Shown: in pieces, positions 13,859 to 15,012 of the stretch
How positions within the stretch are numbered: position 1 is the first letter of the stretch
How the letters are laid out: the number at the start of each line of letters is the position of its first letter
NCBI GenBank assembly: GCA_038209365.1
Contig: JBBQXS010000079.1
Coordinates: forward strand, 1-15,012
Direction: 5' to 3'
Length of the DNA: 15,012 bases
Origin: DASQHW01 sp038209365
GTDB taxonomy: Bacteria; Actinomycetota; Acidimicrobiia; IMCC26256; PALSA-610
Made by a program: the position numbers and the translations under genes
The notes under the pieces: model-generated
What the model saw: the letters and a program-made list of their open reading frames with translations, nothing else
What the model was told of the DNA's origin: nothing
The model's database searches: none

Positions 13859-15012
13859 CCAAGCGCTCGTTGATCAGCGCGGACAATCATGTGTTCGAGC
13901 CGGTCACGTTGTGGCAGGAGCGGTTGCCCACCGGTTTTCGCGACCGCGGGCCGAGAGTCGAGCAGCGCGGCGACTGGATTGTGATGGCGATCGAGGGGAT
14001 GCCGGATCGCAAGCTCACCCGTGTGAACGGTTCCGGTGGTGCGGTGGACGGTCATGCGCGGGTCGGAGGATCCGACCTCGACCAGCGATTGCGCGACATG
14101 GCGCTCGATGGTGTCGTCGCCGAGGTGATCTATCCGACGTTCGGGTTGTTCATCGACATGATCCCTGCCGCCGATCTCCAGATGGCGTGCGCACAGGTCT
14201 ACAACGACTGGCTGGCCGAGTCGTTCCTGGCGCGTCCGGACGTGTTCATCCCCGCCGCCGTGGTCCCGGTGCGCGACGTCGCGTCGGCGGTCGGGGAGCT
14301 CGGCCGCGTGGCGGCGGCCGGTTTCAAGGCGGCGATGATCCCGACGTCCCCGCCGGAAGGCCTCCCGTACAATCGCGCCGAGTACGACGACCTGTGGCAG
14401 ATCGCAAGCGACGCGGGCATGCCGCTCTCGCTGCACACCGGCACGGGCGCGCTCCCGCAACACGAGCGGGGACCGGGCGGCGCGGTCATCAACTACGCGA
14501 AGGTCGGCCTCTTGTCTGCCGAGACGCTCTGCTATTTCTGCGCGTCGGGCGCGCTGGAACGGTTCGCGGGACTGAAGCTTGTCTTCGTCGAGGCCGGCGC
14601 GGGCTGGTTCGCGTACTGCTGCGAGCGCATGGACGAGGCGTTCGAGGAGCACCAGCAGTGGGTCAACCCGATGCTCGCGGCGCCGCCGAGTCACTACGCG
14701 AAGACGCAATGTCACGTGACCCTCGGCGCGGATCGCGCGCCGCTCCTCACACGCGAGATCACCGGGGTCGGGCCGCTGCTGTGGGCGAGCGACTATCCGC
14801 ATCCCGAAGGAACATTCCCGCACAGCCAGGAAGTCGTCGAGCGCATCTTTGCCGGCGTGCCGGAGCCGGAGATGCGAGCGATCGTCGGCGGCAACGCCGC
14901 GCGCCTGTACGGCGTGAAGGTCCCAACAGATTGGACGCGCAGCCCCCCCCCCGCGGGGGGGGCGTGCAAAAACATGGTGGGGGGCATAAGCAGAAGGGCC
15001 AGACGGCGATCG
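13855..15012 (+). CDS. Amidohydrolase family 2 protein (metal-dependent TIM barrel), 3' end uncertain
   Basis: A metal-dependent hydrolase or decarboxylase of the amidohydrolase-2 (ACMSD-like) family, open for 386 codons to the window end. The N-terminal metal motif is Asp10-Asn-His12 in ISADNHVFEP. His194 (LHTGTG) is a further likely ligand, Glu246 lies in VFVEAGAGW, and the C-terminal motif WASDYPHPEGTFPHS holds Asp313 and His316. The family's closing segment GGNAARLYG is present just before 14920, so the real protein probably ends close to there. The last ~23 codons pass through a C10/G8 homopolymer palindrome and are likely not authentic. The family includes decarboxylases and ring-opening hydrolases, fitting a catabolic operon with an acyl-CoA ligase. 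Confidence 0.88.
   Translation, partial: MTKRSLISADNHVFEPVTLWQERLPTGFRDRGPRVEQRGDWIVMAIEGMPDRKLTRVNGSGGAVDGHARVGGSDLDQRLRDMALDGVVAEVIYPTFGLFIDMIPAADLQMACAQVYNDWLAESFLARPDVFIPAAVVPVRDVASAVGELGRVAAAGFKAAMIPTSPPEGLPYNRAEYDDLWQIASDAGMPLSLHTGTGALPQHERGPGGAVINYAKVGLLSAETLCYFCASGALERFAGLKLVFVEAGAGWFAYCCERMDEAFEEHQQWVNPMLAAPPSHYAKTQCHVTLGADRAPLLTREITGVGPLLWASDYPHPEGTFPHSQEVVERIFAGVPEPEMRAIVGGNAARLYGVKVPTDWTRSPPPAGGACKNMVGGISRRARRRS
14943..15012. other. Homopolymer palindrome and suspect contig-edge sequence
   Basis: Ten C (14943-14952) followed by GC and eight G (14955-14962) form a near-perfect palindrome, then more G-rich sequence. AAGCAGAAG (14988-14996), followed a few bases later by ACGGC (15003-15007), resembles the start of the Illumina P7 adapter. 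The open frame through it codes for Pro/Gly/Arg-rich residues unlike the amidohydrolase. I read it as a contig-end artefact. Confidence 0.5.

Noticed and set aside
13573..14823. 416-codon minus-strand open frame opposite the amidohydrolase
   Set aside because: The plus strand carries an intact amidohydrolase with all metal motifs; the minus frame has no recognisable domain and an Arg/Asp/Val composition typical of shadow frames.

Overview
This is a GC-rich bacterial window, most likely from a high-GC actinomycete. The Acidimicrobiia are my best guess, but that is an inference. The pointers are two enzymes of mycothiol-associated families, an LPxTG-type cell-wall protein, a Streptomyces-like topoisomerase IV A subunit, GTG starts, 1-4 nt gene overlaps, and several starts with a TANNNT box 6-7 nt upstream, as in leaderless actinobacterial genes. 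Both window edges (about 1-132 and 14943-15012) are homopolymer-rich and look like contig-end artefacts, so I trust about 133-14942.

Layout. (1) 144-2573, +: topoisomerase IV subunit A, ending 19 nt from the convergent end of the next gene. (2) 2593-5120: a small redox/detoxification group. A DsbA-fold mycothiol-dependent-reductase-like protein (-) diverges, across 36 nt, from a serine beta-lactamase-like hydrolase (+), which overlaps a mycothiol-dependent maleylpyruvate-isomerase-family gene (+). (3) 5134-8269, -: two secreted Asn/Gly/Ala/Ser/Thr-rich repeat proteins. The larger has an LPFTG anchor; the smaller has no anchor and is two near-identical-length repeats. (4) 8512-9267, +: a winged-helix regulator with a degenerate receiver-like N-terminus, divergent from the repeat proteins. 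(5) 9278-15012, +: a compact catabolic-looking run: zinc alcohol dehydrogenase, enoyl-CoA hydratase-like protein, TetR regulator, PaaK-like acyl-CoA ligase, an orphan protein resembling a truncated ANL N-domain, and an amidohydrolase running off the window.

How they may work together. Region 5 looks like a CoA-thioester degradation module under a local TetR repressor; its substrate cannot be read from sequence. Region 3 looks like a surface structure: both proteins share a motif (Q-x-A ... N-x-G ... S/T-G-x-N) that suggests a stacked beta-strand (solenoid or curli-like) fold. The divergent regulator is the obvious local candidate to control it. I regard regions 3-4 as the most interesting part. 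No tRNA, rRNA, CRISPR array, insertion sequence or attachment site was seen.
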